A stretch of DNA of 64,000 bases from Arenibacter sp. F26102 (GTDB taxonomy: Bacteria > Bacteroidota > Bacteroidia > Flavobacteriales > Flavobacteriaceae): NCBI RefSeq assembly GCF_023015865.1, contig NZ_JALKBC010000003.1, positions 394,840-458,839 of the forward strand. The letters are read 5' to 3'. Under the pieces are notes generated by a model. That model ran no database searches, was not told where the DNA came from, and was given only the letters and a program-made list of their open reading frames with translations. Numbering within the stretch: the first letter of the stretch is position 1; each line of letters opens with the position of its first letter. The translations under genes and the position numbers were made by a program. This document shows, piece after piece, positions 16,843 through 25,590 of the stretch.

Positions 16843-19800
16843 TTACTTGGTTCCTTCATTGTCAGCATTGGCGTCTCTTTGCAATACTACCGATTTAGAC
16901 CCCGTTAACGGTTTAACATTGTTTTCCCCATTATCTGTATAACTGGCCGTAATCACCATTACGGTAGCGCCCTTAGTAGGATTTGGAATTATGCTTCCCG
17001 CTGCAGGCAAGGATTTCTTTTTAACGGCCGTACTTGCTAGAGACTGGATATACAGACCTATCTGTCTTGATTCATCCTTTGTCATGTTGGGATGTGCAGG
17101 CATGGTTACTTCTCCCCAAACACCACTACCTCCTGCAATAATTTTGCCCTGCAGATAGCTTAGCCCCTTTTTATCATTTTTATACTTTTCAGCGATATCG
17201 CGGTACATGGGTCCAACTGATTTTTCCTTTTCCTTATGGCAGGTTTTACAGTCCAATGCCAATGTTAAGGCTTTTCCGGTAACGGCCGCCGAAACTTCTT
17301 GATGTCCCAAAGAAAGCGAGGCCTCATCCATGCCTTCCAGATAATCTATAGAAACAAAAATATTGTCCCCATCAATCACGGAACCATCTGGATCGGTCAC
17401 GGAAACTTTATAGTTCAAAGCCACCCCTGGCATAAAAAAAGATGAATTTCCTCCATTGATTTCTATAGACACTTCCGGTCTGGAATTACCGGCCACTATG
17501 TTAAGCACTTGGCTTTTAGCCGAAGCCTCCTTGATATCCAAAACAGTGGCGGACATAATATAATCCCCTACATTTTCATAGGTGTAGGTAATATCTGGGG
17601 TAGTAGTTTCCTTGGTTTCACCATTCCCAAAATCCCACACATAGGTCATGTTATCCTGCTCCCTATCCCTTGCCTCTACTTTTGCAGTAATGGTCAAAGG
17701 AAGTTTTCCAGATGTTTTATCAACAGTAATATTTTCTATCAACGGAGGCCTATTGCCCGCATTGTATTCTATATAACTCAAAGCAGAATCATCATTTTTA
17801 GAAAACCAACCGCTACCGTACTCCAATAGATACACCCTACCATCAGGACCAACTTCCATATCTATAAGGTTATTTACATTAATATGATCCGCAAATGGTT
17901 CCATCTTATTGAATTCCCCATTGGGAAATAAGCTAACGGCCATCATCCAGCCACGTATCCAATCATAAACCAACACTTTACCATCGTAATACTCTGGTAG
18001 GGCATTAGGACCATTATAGAGATCAGAATAATACACAGGTCCCGCCATAGCGTTTCTGCCTCCAGTACCTGTTTGCGGGAATTCCTGAGATGCTACATAT
18101 GGATAAAAACCGTATGCCGGTATAGCCTTAGGAAGTTCCCTTAGCCCTGTATTATTTTTTGAATCGTTGATAGGCTTTTCGGGATCAAAGGCTTCACCAC
18201 TTTCCCCGGTAGCATAATCATAGTCGCGATAGGGCTTATTGTCTGCAACGAATAACGGCCAACCAAAATTTCCAGCTTCCCTGGCCTGATTCATTTCATC
18301 ATAACCTCTGGGACCTCTAGTATCCAAACTATCTGCCCTAGCGTCTGGCCCCACATCTCCCCAATATACATAACCTCTTTTGGGATCTACCGAAATCCTA
18401 TATGGATTACGATGACCCATAGTAAATATTTCAGGTCTGGTCTTGGCAGTTCCTTCAGGGAATAAATTACCTTCAGGAATACTATAACTTCCATGCTCTT
18501 TTACCTTAATCCGCAATATTTTTCCTCTCAGATCATTGGTATTTCCAGAAGATCGACGGGCATCGTATTGTTCTTTTCCTGGTAAGTCGTTTAAAGGAGC
18601 AAAACCACTATTCACGTATTTCACCCCTTTTTCACTGAATGGAGTGGAATTATCCCCTGTAGACAAATACAACATGTTATCAGGACCAAAAGCTATGGAC
18701 CCACCTGTATGGCAACATATTTCACGCTGACTATCCACCTCAAGAATGATTTGTTCGGTAGTGGTATCCAAAACATCGTTCTCAAATTTAAACCTGGACA
18801 AACGGTTCACCCACTTATCGCCTGTTGGACTGTAGTACAAATAAATCCAATGGTTGGCCTCAAAATCTGGATCTTTCTGTAAGCCCATTAGTCCTTCCTC
18901 CGCATTTGCATTTGCACTCAATGTTTTGTTATAAACATCCAAAAATCCCACCTGGGACAATTCTTTTGTAGCTGCTTTGTACAACATTATCTCGCCCCTT
19001 CGTTGGGAGATCAAAATATCATTATTGGGTAAAACGGCCATTTCCGTAGGCTCAAAAAAGTCGCCATATTTCAAAGAAACTTTGGTAAAGCGATCGGTAT
19101 CCGGAGGAATCTGAGTAGTAACCTTTGTATAATCCAGGATTTCATTCTTCCCTATGGCATATTGAATACCTCCCAATAGATGTTTTAAATACAACTCTTC
19201 GGAAAAACTTTCCTCAGTGTGGCCCAAGGCGGTATAAAAGGAACGACCGCCGTCGTATTCGTGATACCAGCTCATAGGGTGATGATCTCCGTTAATACCC
19301 CCTTCATAGCTCTTTTCGTCAACGGTCATCAAAACCTTTACCTCAGGGTTTATTTTCTTAAAATTATAGAGTTCATCACTACGGTGCCAGATAGAATCGG
19401 TAAACATGCTGGTAGCACCAAAAGTGTTGTCCTTAATAATAAAATCCGCAGCCGGTGTACCTGCAGGATGACTGGCAAAGTAGGCCCCTACCAATCTTCC
19501 ATACCAATTCCAATCATATTCGGTATCAGTTGCGGCATGTACCCCAACAAAACCTCCACCTGCCTGAATATACCTTTCAAAAGCGGCCTCTTGTTTGGCA
19601 TCCAATATATTGCCTGTGGTACTCAAAAATACTATTGAAGAATATTTTTTTAAGTCGTCATCATTAAAGACATCGGCATTTTTCGTCGTATCTACACCAA
19701 TATTGTTTTCCTTTCCCAACTTTTGAATTGCTTCCAATCCTTTGGGTATGGAAGCATGCTTAAAGCCCATAGTCTTAGAAAAGACCAAAATTCGGGGTTC

Positions 19801-19881
19801 GCCTTCCCTTTTTTTGCTATCACAAGAATTCAAGAATATTATAAAAACGCCAAGGACAAGGGCAATGTAATTTTTCATCAA
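16843..19881 (-). CDS. ThuA / sugar dehydrogenase / PKD / cytochrome c fusion lipoprotein
   Basis: Multidomain exported protein of 1012 residues with a lipoprotein signal (FLNSC, Cys near 20). In order: a ThuA trehalose-utilisation-like domain (about 30-245, with GGGFVGVHAATD), a PQQ-type glucose/sorbosone dehydrogenase beta-propeller (about 265-700, with GLMGLQKDPDF and MGHRNPYR), a PKD domain (about 715-805), and a class I cytochrome c with haem motif Cys878-x-x-Cys881-His882 and candidate axial Met927. A C-terminal tail of about 50 residues follows. It likely oxidises a sugar in the periplasm and hands electrons to its own haem. This domain order recurs in Bacteroidota. No partner gene adjoins it. 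Confidence 0.9.
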   Translation of the reverse strand: MMKNYIALVLGVFIIFLNSCDSKKREGEPRILVFSKTMGFKHASIPKGLEAIQKLGKENNIGVDTTKNADVFNDDDLKKYSSIVFLSTTGNILDAKQEAAFERYIQAGGGFVGVHAATDTEYDWNWYGRLVGAYFASHPAGTPAADFIIKDNTFGATSMFTDSIWHRSDELYNFKKINPEVKVLMTVDEKSYEGGINGDHHPMSWYHEYDGGRSFYTALGHTEESFSEELYLKHLLGGIQYAIGKNEILDYTKVTTQIPPDTDRFTKVSLKYGDFFEPTEMAVLPNNDILISQRRGEIMLYKAATKELSQVGFLDVYNKTLSANANAEEGLMGLQKDPDFEANHWIYLYYSPTGDKWVNRLSRFKFENDVLDTTTEQIILEVDSQREICCHTGGSIAFGPDNMLYLSTGDNSTPFSEKGVKYVNSGFAPLNDLPGKEQYDARRSSGNTNDLRGKILRIKVKEHGSYSIPEGNLFPEGTAKTRPEIFTMGHRNPYRISVDPKRGYVYWGDVGPDARADSLDTRGPRGYDEMNQAREAGNFGWPLFVADNKPYRDYDYATGESGEAFDPEKPINDSKNNTGLRELPKAIPAYGFYPYVASQEFPQTGTGGRNAMAGPVYYSDLYNGPNALPEYYDGKVLVYDWIRGWMMAVSLFPNGEFNKMEPFADHINVNNLIDMEVGPDGRVYLLEYGSGWFSKNDDSALSYIEYNAGNRPPLIENITVDKTSGKLPLTITAKVEARDREQDNMTYVWDFGNGETKETTTPDITYTYENVGDYIMSATVLDIKEASAKSQVLNIVAGNSRPEVSIEINGGNSSFFMPGVALNYKVSVTDPDGSVIDGDNIFVSIDYLEGMDEASLSLGHQEVSAAVTGKALTLALDCKTCHKEKEKSVGPMYRDIAEKYKNDKKGLSYLQGKIIAGGSGVWGEVTMPAHPNMTKDESRQIGLYIQSLASTAVKKKSLPAAGSIIPNPTKGATVMVITASYTDNGENNVKPLTGSKSVVLQRDANADNEGTK

Positions 19882-20163
19882 TAAGTTATTAAAATGATTA
19901 TTTGGATCTAACGGAGAAGCTTAAATTATACATAACAGGATTAGAAGTCGAAATATAAAAAGGACATAGCTCTTTTTTTAAATAATAAACAATTGGTCAT
20001 GCCCTAATTTTTGAATTTCTCAAATATAGCATTTATTTAATATTATTGCATCTACACTTTTAATTATTGAAATGATTTCATTTTCCCCATTCCCAATATC
20101 ACTTTCAAAACTCCTCCCCTCCACAAAAATTATTTTATACCTTTAAGCAACCAACTAAGGCCA

Positions 20164-20979
20164 ATGATTTTAAAAAAACAAGTCTATAAGGTAGACAAAA
20201 AGGTGAATCCGTTGATTGGGATCCTCCTGTTCTTCATCTCTATATTTTTACTCATTTTCACCCTCCCTTTGGGTTTTATTTATGGTGTTTTTCATGGACT
20301 AATCCAAAAAGGCATAGTGGGACTGGGAGAGTATCTTCTAAAAATTGCCATATCCATAGATCAATTGGGAAATGTTGGGATGCAGCATCTTTTAAACCTG
20401 GTCTGGATCAAGAAGGACGGTTATAAGTTTGGCAATCGGGACGAGACCATTTCCAGTGCCCTTGGCCGAAACCACAAGTTAGGGACACTCACCAAATTTG
20501 GGACAGCCATAGATCAACTTTTGGATTCTATTGATAAGAATCACTCCCTAAATTCCATTGATTACTATATTGAGCCTTCGTCCGAAATCATAGATCAATT
20601 GGCATGGATCTTTATCGTGGACCAAAAGCTATTGGCCATTAGGCCTAAAGGAAAAAACAACTATATGCTTCCGGTGGTACAAAAAGAACTAAAAGAGTCG
20701 GACGTAATGACTTTGTCCCGGGAAATCAAAAATGAACTGGGAATAATTTTAGAAATCTCTTCCTTTGAACATTTGGGGATTTTTGAAGCACGGGCCGACG
20801 GCAGGAAACCCAATATATTGGTCAGATCAACCTGTTATTCCTCCGAATATACAGGAGAACTTAACTTTGACCCGGAAGTAGGTGAAATTTTTTGGCTGAA
20901 TTACAAGGACAGGGAAAGCGTATCCGAGGTTGATAAATTAATTTTTGATTTCCTTAAAGATTCAGGCCGGTTGGCTTAA
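20164..20979 (+). CDS. Membrane-anchored protein with degenerate Nudix domain
   Basis: 271 residues. One long hydrophobic stretch (about 16-44) comes first. Next is a motif block GNRDETISSALGRN (90-103) plus IDQLLDSIDKNHSLNSID (116-133), reminiscent of a small phage/bacterial protein family with a G-x-x-DE...S and D-x-x-H-x-x-S pattern. The C-terminal half (about 141-265) looks like a Nudix fold. Its box reads E178-x7-R186-E187-I-K-N-E191-L-G-I, close to the consensus, but the leading Gly is Val172 and one Glu is Asn190. Catalysis may be lost. No operon partner; the sulfatase gene starts 55 bp downstream and may be co-transcribed. Function unknown. Confidence 0.65.
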   Translation: MILKKQVYKVDKKVNPLIGILLFFISIFLLIFTLPLGFIYGVFHGLIQKGIVGLGEYLLKIAISIDQLGNVGMQHLLNLVWIKKDGYKFGNRDETISSALGRNHKLGTLTKFGTAIDQLLDSIDKNHSLNSIDYYIEPSSEIIDQLAWIFIVDQKLLAIRPKGKNNYMLPVVQKELKESDVMTLSREIKNELGIILEISSFEHLGIFEARADGRKPNILVRSTCYSSEYTGELNFDPEVGEIFWLNYKDRESVSEVDKLIFDFLKDSGRLA

Positions 20980-21034
20980 TATTGTTCCAGTCCATAAATT
21001 TGAAGCTATTTTAACCCTATAATATAATTTACCC

Positions 21035-22522
21035 ATGCCAACCCTTTTTAAAAAACCATTTGTCCTACTGGCAATTCTAGTATTCCTGGGAAGTAATCTG
21101 CAATGCAAGCAAGCACAAAATCCACCCAATGTTCTGTTTATTGCCGTTGATGATCTACGAACAGAATTGGGTGCTTATGGCCATCGGATTGTTCAATCGC
21201 CAAATATGGATGCTTTGGCGTCCGAAGGATCTGTTTTCATGAATCACTTTGTACAGGTCCCTACCTGCGGGGCGTCTAGATATGCGCTATTAACCGGTAT
21301 GCGCCCAAGCAAGCCATTACATTTGAAGAACAGTGCTATTGAAATGGAAATATCCAATGCAAAGGAAAGTAATGTTCCGGAGACCTTTATCCATCACCTT
21401 AAACGGAATGGCTACTACACAGTTGGTATAGGCAAAATTAGTCACTCTTCCGACGGTTTGGTCTACGGTTATGAAGAACCGGTTTCCACAAAAAAAGAGC
21501 TGCCACATAGCTGGGACGAACTCTTGTTCAATCCAGGTAAATGGGGCACGGGTTGGAACGCCTTCTTTGCCTACGCAAACGGAGAAAATCGCCAAAGCCT
21601 AAAGAAACAGGTAAAGCCATATGAAGCAGGGGAAGTGAACGACAAGGGTTATCCAGATGGACTTACCACCGAACTGGCCATTGCAAAACTCAGGGAACTA
21701 AAGGATAAGAAAAGCCCCTTTTTTATGGGAGTAGGATTTTTTAAGCCACATCTTCCGTTTAATGCACCCAAAAAGTACTGGGACCTTTATGACAGGGAAC
21801 AGATACCTGTTTCCCCAAATCCCAATATTCCAGAAAACATAAGCTTGAAAAGTTTACATGAAAGCGGCGAATTTAATGGATACGCCCTTGGCGATGAACA
21901 TCCAAACCTATCAGAACCAGTTTCCATTGATTATGCAAAAAAGTTGGGACATGCCTATTTAGCTTCCATAAGTTATATAGATGCGCAAATAGGGATGATA
22001 TGGGATGAACTAAAAGTATTGGGATTGGATAAAAATACCATTATCGTGATATGGGGGGACCACGGTTGGCATCTGGGAGATCAGCGGGTTTGGGGAAAAC
22101 ATACCCTGTTTGAAAATGCCTTGAATAGTGCCTTGATCATAAGATCACCCTTTGAGGAACATCAGAATAAAAAGGTAAAAACCATCTTAGAGACCGTGGA
22201 CATTTATCCAACCATAATGGAAATGTGCCATATAGATATGAAACATAAAATAGACGGGGAAAGCTTTAGGGATAGTTTTATTGCCGATAAATCCAATACC
22301 GATCAGACAGCTTATAGTTATTTCAGAAATGGAATTTCGTTGAGAACGGATAGATACAGATTAACCAAATACTTTAGAGAAGAGGAACCCACCGTGGAAC
22401 TTTACGATCATGCTTCGGACCCTTACGAAACCAAAAATATATCCCATATTAACCAGGACATCGTCCAGTCTCTTATGCCTTTGTTGGAAAAGGGAAATAC
22501 GGGCCTATATAAAGGGAACTAA
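21035..22522 (+). CDS. Type I sulfatase, iduronate-2-sulfatase-like, lipoprotein
   Basis: Exported sulfatase of 495 residues with a lipoprotein-type signal (hydrophobic stretch ending NLQC, Cys24). The metal site begins VDD (38-40). The formylglycine motif is Cys78-Gly-Ala-Ser-Arg82, the C-x-A-x-R variant, so a formylglycine-generating or anSME-type maturase elsewhere in the genome is needed. A second metal cluster WGDHGWHLGDQ is present near residue 345. The overall pattern resembles family S1_7 (iduronate-2-sulfatase group). It removes sulfate esters from poly- or oligosaccharides in the periplasm. It is probably followed in transcription by the glucokinase gene 144 bp downstream. Substrate not determinable here. 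Confidence 0.9.
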   Translation: MPTLFKKPFVLLAILVFLGSNLQCKQAQNPPNVLFIAVDDLRTELGAYGHRIVQSPNMDALASEGSVFMNHFVQVPTCGASRYALLTGMRPSKPLHLKNSAIEMEISNAKESNVPETFIHHLKRNGYYTVGIGKISHSSDGLVYGYEEPVSTKKELPHSWDELLFNPGKWGTGWNAFFAYANGENRQSLKKQVKPYEAGEVNDKGYPDGLTTELAIAKLRELKDKKSPFFMGVGFFKPHLPFNAPKKYWDLYDREQIPVSPNPNIPENISLKSLHESGEFNGYALGDEHPNLSEPVSIDYAKKLGHAYLASISYIDAQIGMIWDELKVLGLDKNTIIVIWGDHGWHLGDQRVWGKHTLFENALNSALIIRSPFEEHQNKKVKTILETVDIYPTIMEMCHIDMKHKIDGESFRDSFIADKSNTDQTAYSYFRNGISLRTDRYRLTKYFREEEPTVELYDHASDPYETKNISHINQDIVQSLMPLLEKGNTGLYKGN

Positions 22523-22666
22523 AGAATTAATAAGAACCAAGATGACCAAAGTTGCAATTGTGTTAGCAAAGCTCATCAGGACTACAAAAGTCTGTCCGAG
22601 AGGTATGCATACTACAACTCCCAAAAGTTTTTTGTTACTTTGTTTACAAATATTTTAATATAATAC

Positions 22667-23419
22667 ATGGAAATCCTAGGAATAGATGTCGGTGGCTCGG
22701 GCATAAAAGGAGCTTTAGTGAATATGGAAACTGGTGAAATGATAACGGAGCGGTTTAGGATACCCACTCCAAAATCTAGAAAACCAAAACCCATGGCCGA
22801 AGTTGTAGCCAAAATCGTAAAACATTTTGACTATAGCGGACCTATAGGCTGTGGATTTCCTACCGTTATAAAAAATGGCATCTGCAAAACTCCGGGAAAT
22901 TTACATAAAAAATGGGCCGGTGTTAATGTTAATGAATTGTTCAGCGAAGCTACAGGATTGCCTGTTACCGTGGTAAACGATGCCGATGCCGCAGGATACG
23001 CATCCATGAATTTTGGTGTAGGCCGGGGCAAGGATGGCCTTGTACTGATGATCACTATAGGAACAGGATTGGGTAGCGGTGCCTTTTACAACGGAGAGTT
23101 GATCCCAAATTTTGAATTGGGACAGATTCCGTATAAAAAATATGATAAAATAGAACTATGGGCCGCAGCTTCCGCCAAGGAAAGGGAAGAACTCAGCTAT
23201 AAGAAATGGGGCAAGCGATTTAACGTCTTTTTGGAGTTGGTTGAATTGATCGTGTCTCCCGATCTAATTATTTTAGGTGGAGGAACCTCCAAAGACTGGG
23301 ACGAATTTAAGGACTACATAAGTATTGAAACTCCTGTGATTCCAGCTGAATTACAAAATCACGCCGGCATTATTGGTGCAGCAGCGGCGGCCTATAATAA
23401 AAAGGGAGTTTTACATTAA
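22667..23419 (+). CDS. ppgK: Polyphosphate glucokinase (ROK superfamily)
   Basis: ROK/ASKHA-type kinase of 250 residues. Phosphate-1 motif is GIDVGGSGIKGALV (4-17). The catalytic Asp lies in VVNDADAAG and the phosphate-2/adenosine motifs in TIGTGLGSGAF and LGGGTSKDW. The zinc-binding cysteine cluster of ordinary ROK glucokinases is absent, as is normal for PpgK. It phosphorylates glucose with polyphosphate and/or ATP in the cytoplasm. The gene ends in front of a strong bidirectional terminator. Confidence 0.88.
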   Translation: MEILGIDVGGSGIKGALVNMETGEMITERFRIPTPKSRKPKPMAEVVAKIVKHFDYSGPIGCGFPTVIKNGICKTPGNLHKKWAGVNVNELFSEATGLPVTVVNDADAAGYASMNFGVGRGKDGLVLMITIGTGLGSGAFYNGELIPNFELGQIPYKKYDKIELWAAASAKEREELSYKKWGKRFNVFLELVELIVSPDLIILGGGTSKDWDEFKDYISIETPVIPAELQNHAGIIGAAAAAYNKKGVLH

Positions 23420-23499
23420 AGAAAGCTAGCTGTACTTCATAATATCTTTACCAGCCAACAAAACCAGGGCACAATGTAATGTCCGAACATAAGCAAAAC

Positions 23500-23538
23500 A
23501 AAAGAGGTGATTTTCCAACTTTGAAAATCACCTCTTTT
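23500..23538. terminator. Bidirectional rho-independent terminator
   Basis: A 16-bp perfect stem (AAAAGAGGTGATTTTC and its complement) with a 7-nt loop, A-rich on the left and T-rich on the right. It lies between two convergent genes, ppgK and the lipoprotein gene at 23551, and can serve both. Confidence 0.92.
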
Positions 23539-23550
23539 ATATTATATTCA

Positions 23551-24459
23551 TTACAGACCTTCCAAGAGCATTCCTCCTTCTGGACGTTCAAAAAAACCTT
23601 CCTCCAACTGACTTTGGTACTCTATATCGCTCAATTCAATAGTGGTGATAGGCTCACCTTTTGGTTGACCATCCTCCGTAGACCAATAAGTATTGAATTT
23701 TAAAGGAAAATTTATACCGTTAACCGTAGTTCGACTAACCAAATCCATAATTTTTTCAGGATTATTTCCTCCATCTGGAAAATACCCTGGATAGGAAACT
23801 ATGTACCGAAGTGCTGATAAAAGGTGCGTTTTGGCATCCAAATACAATATATAATAATCGTCCGGAGCATCACCAGTCCCTGAATCGAATGTTACCTTCA
23901 CCACATCCTGTAGTGTATCCTTATAGTTTACTTGAGGCAACAACTCCAAATTAACACCTTCCCCGTCCAACACCAAAGGCTGTGCGGCAAGATACAAAGG
24001 GGTCAAGGCCCAAAAGCGCAAATTATATTTAAAAGTGGTACTGTCCTTGGAAGTTACCCAAGCATTTTCTCCATCCCATCCATAAATTGCGGTACTGTCC
24101 GTAACACTGTGGTGTCTGGCTTTATTGCTCCATGTATCAATAGTCTGATACGTATCCCTGGGCACAGAGCCATCCAAGGGTTGATAATTGAATCTAAAGG
24201 ACAAATAGCCATTGCTATACCATTTATTTAATCCTCCCATGGCTTCCATGGCATCCCAAACCACTTTTCCCGCTTCTGACCCATCAAGTCTCTTTTTTGC
24301 CTTTTCAACCCTATTATTTACCCAAGAAATTGGAATAGAACCAGAATTGGTTTCTCCAACCACTTCGGTCCCGGCAACCTCCTGCTTTGGCTTTGTGGTT
24401 TCCTTACAAGATATCAAGGAGCTACATATTACTACTGCATAAATAAGCGTATACTTCAT
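23551..24459 (-). CDS. DUF6503-like lipoprotein
   Basis: Lipoprotein of 302 residues with signal and lipobox SLISC (Cys18). After a linker the domain starts with AMGGLNKWYSNGYLSF and contains beta-rich segments such as YYILYLDAKTHLLSALRY, which resemble outer-membrane lipoprotein carrier-like folds (LolA/LppX type). This matches a common Bacteroidota family of unknown function (recalled as DUF6503). It is 39 bp downstream of an SDR gene on the same strand, so the two may share a transcript. Confidence 0.75.
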   Translation of the reverse strand: MKYTLIYAVVICSSLISCKETTKPKQEVAGTEVVGETNSGSIPISWVNNRVEKAKKRLDGSEAGKVVWDAMEAMGGLNKWYSNGYLSFRFNYQPLDGSVPRDTYQTIDTWSNKARHHSVTDSTAIYGWDGENAWVTSKDSTTFKYNLRFWALTPLYLAAQPLVLDGEGVNLELLPQVNYKDTLQDVVKVTFDSGTGDAPDDYYILYLDAKTHLLSALRYIVSYPGYFPDGGNNPEKIMDLVSRTTVNGINFPLKFNTYWSTEDGQPKGEPITTIELSDIEYQSQLEEGFFERPEGGMLLEGL

Positions 24460-24498
24460 ATTTAAAATTGTGTTTTACTATTACTAATCCCGTAAGGA

Positions 24499-25287
24499 TT
24501 AAACGGCCTTATGGCCTATACTTGCTTTTTTTCGGTCCTCATAATTCTTTGCCACTATTTTATCAAATTCTTGAGGGGCTTCAAAATTCATGATATTTTC
24601 CTTCAGTCGCTCCTCACCTCCAAAAATTACATGTAATTCCTTATTTAATAATCCTTCTATTGTGCGCTGGGCCACAAATTCTGGAGAATCCATTGTTCTA
24701 CCTTTAAATTTCTCCATCATATCCGTATCCGTGGCGGTTGGAAAAGAGCAGGTAACACTTATGTTAAACGGAGCAAGTTCCCTTCGCATGGCGTCCGAAA
24801 ATTGGCGTACGGCCGCCTTAGTACTTCCATAGGCCGCATAGAACGGCATGCCCAAGAGACCCAAACCTGAAGATATATTTAAAATAGCAGCTTCTTGGGA
24901 TGCTTTTAAAAGTGGTATGCAATATTTAGTAAGCAAAAGCACCGCAGTAATATTTACCGCTACTTGATCATAAAGGTCTTCATCCTGTATATCCTCCAAA
25001 GGACCAGCAGATACTATACCGGCATTATTGATTAGGATATCCAAATGCCCCCATTTGTCTTCTATATTCGCCGCAGCCTCCCGTAAAACTTCTATGTCTC
25101 CCACATCGCCAACAATGCGTATAAACTTGACGTCTTCAAATTCTTGGGATAATTGTTTCAAATTTTGTTTATCACGCGCTATTACGGCAATATGGCGTAC
25201 ACCACCTTTTACCAATTCCTGTACAATACACTTCCCAATACCTCTAGTACCGCCTGTGATGAGTACATTTTTTCCTTCTAGTTGCAT
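24499..25287 (-). CDS. SDR-family oxidoreductase
   Basis: Classical SDR of 262 residues. Cofactor motif TGGTRGIG is at 11-18 and NNAG near 89-92. The catalytic Ser is in NISSGLGLLG and the Tyr/Lys pair in YAAYGSTKAAV. The substrate is unknown; the sequence resembles general 3-oxoacyl-reductase-like or DltE-like SDRs. It lies upstream of a lipoprotein gene in the same direction. Confidence 0.85.
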   Translation of the reverse strand: MQLEGKNVLITGGTRGIGKCIVQELVKGGVRHIAVIARDKQNLKQLSQEFEDVKFIRIVGDVGDIEVLREAAANIEDKWGHLDILINNAGIVSAGPLEDIQDEDLYDQVAVNITAVLLLTKYCIPLLKASQEAAILNISSGLGLLGMPFYAAYGSTKAAVRQFSDAMRRELAPFNISVTCSFPTATDTDMMEKFKGRTMDSPEFVAQRTIEGLLNKELHVIFGGEERLKENIMNFEAPQEFDKIVAKNYEDRKKASIGHKAV

Positions 25288-25512
25288 ATTTTATATATTT
25301 GGTTAGGCCGAATTATGTTGTAATTCAACTTTAAATTAGCCAAAATTCACAACCGAAGCGAAGAAAAATAGACTTAGTTCAAATTATTAAGAAAGTAGGA
25401 AAATGAAGCCCAAATTTTTAGCGATTTCTTAATCCATAAGGTTAAATTGACAATTTTCCTGACCGGTTTTACCAAGCCTCACTAGTTTGAATGGAGCTAA
25501 AAAATCTATGGC

Positions 25513-25539
25513 AAAAAAAAGCCACCTACAAAGGTGGCT
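25513..25539 (-). terminator. Rho-independent terminator downstream of typA
   Basis: On the minus strand, the stem AGCCACCT/AGGTGGCT with a 4-nt loop is followed by eight U residues. It lies 52 bp beyond the typA stop. The rest of the gap back to the SDR start (25288-25512) shows nothing further recognisable. Confidence 0.85.
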
Positions 25540-25559
25540 CATGGATATTTTAATAGAAC

Positions 25560-25586
25560 AAAAAAGCCCCTTTAAAAGGGACTTTT
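25560..25586 (-). terminator. Second, weaker terminator hairpin immediately after typA
   Basis: A near-perfect inverted repeat (AAAAGCCCCTTT against AAAGGGACTTTT, one mismatch) with A/T-rich ends directly after the typA stop. The loop is very short, so the working stem would be shorter than 12 bp. Confidence 0.5.
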
Positions 25587-25590
25587 ATAT

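Noticed and set aside
19219..19638. 139-residue plus-strand ORF
   Set aside because: Shadow of the ThuA domain of the long minus-strand fusion gene.
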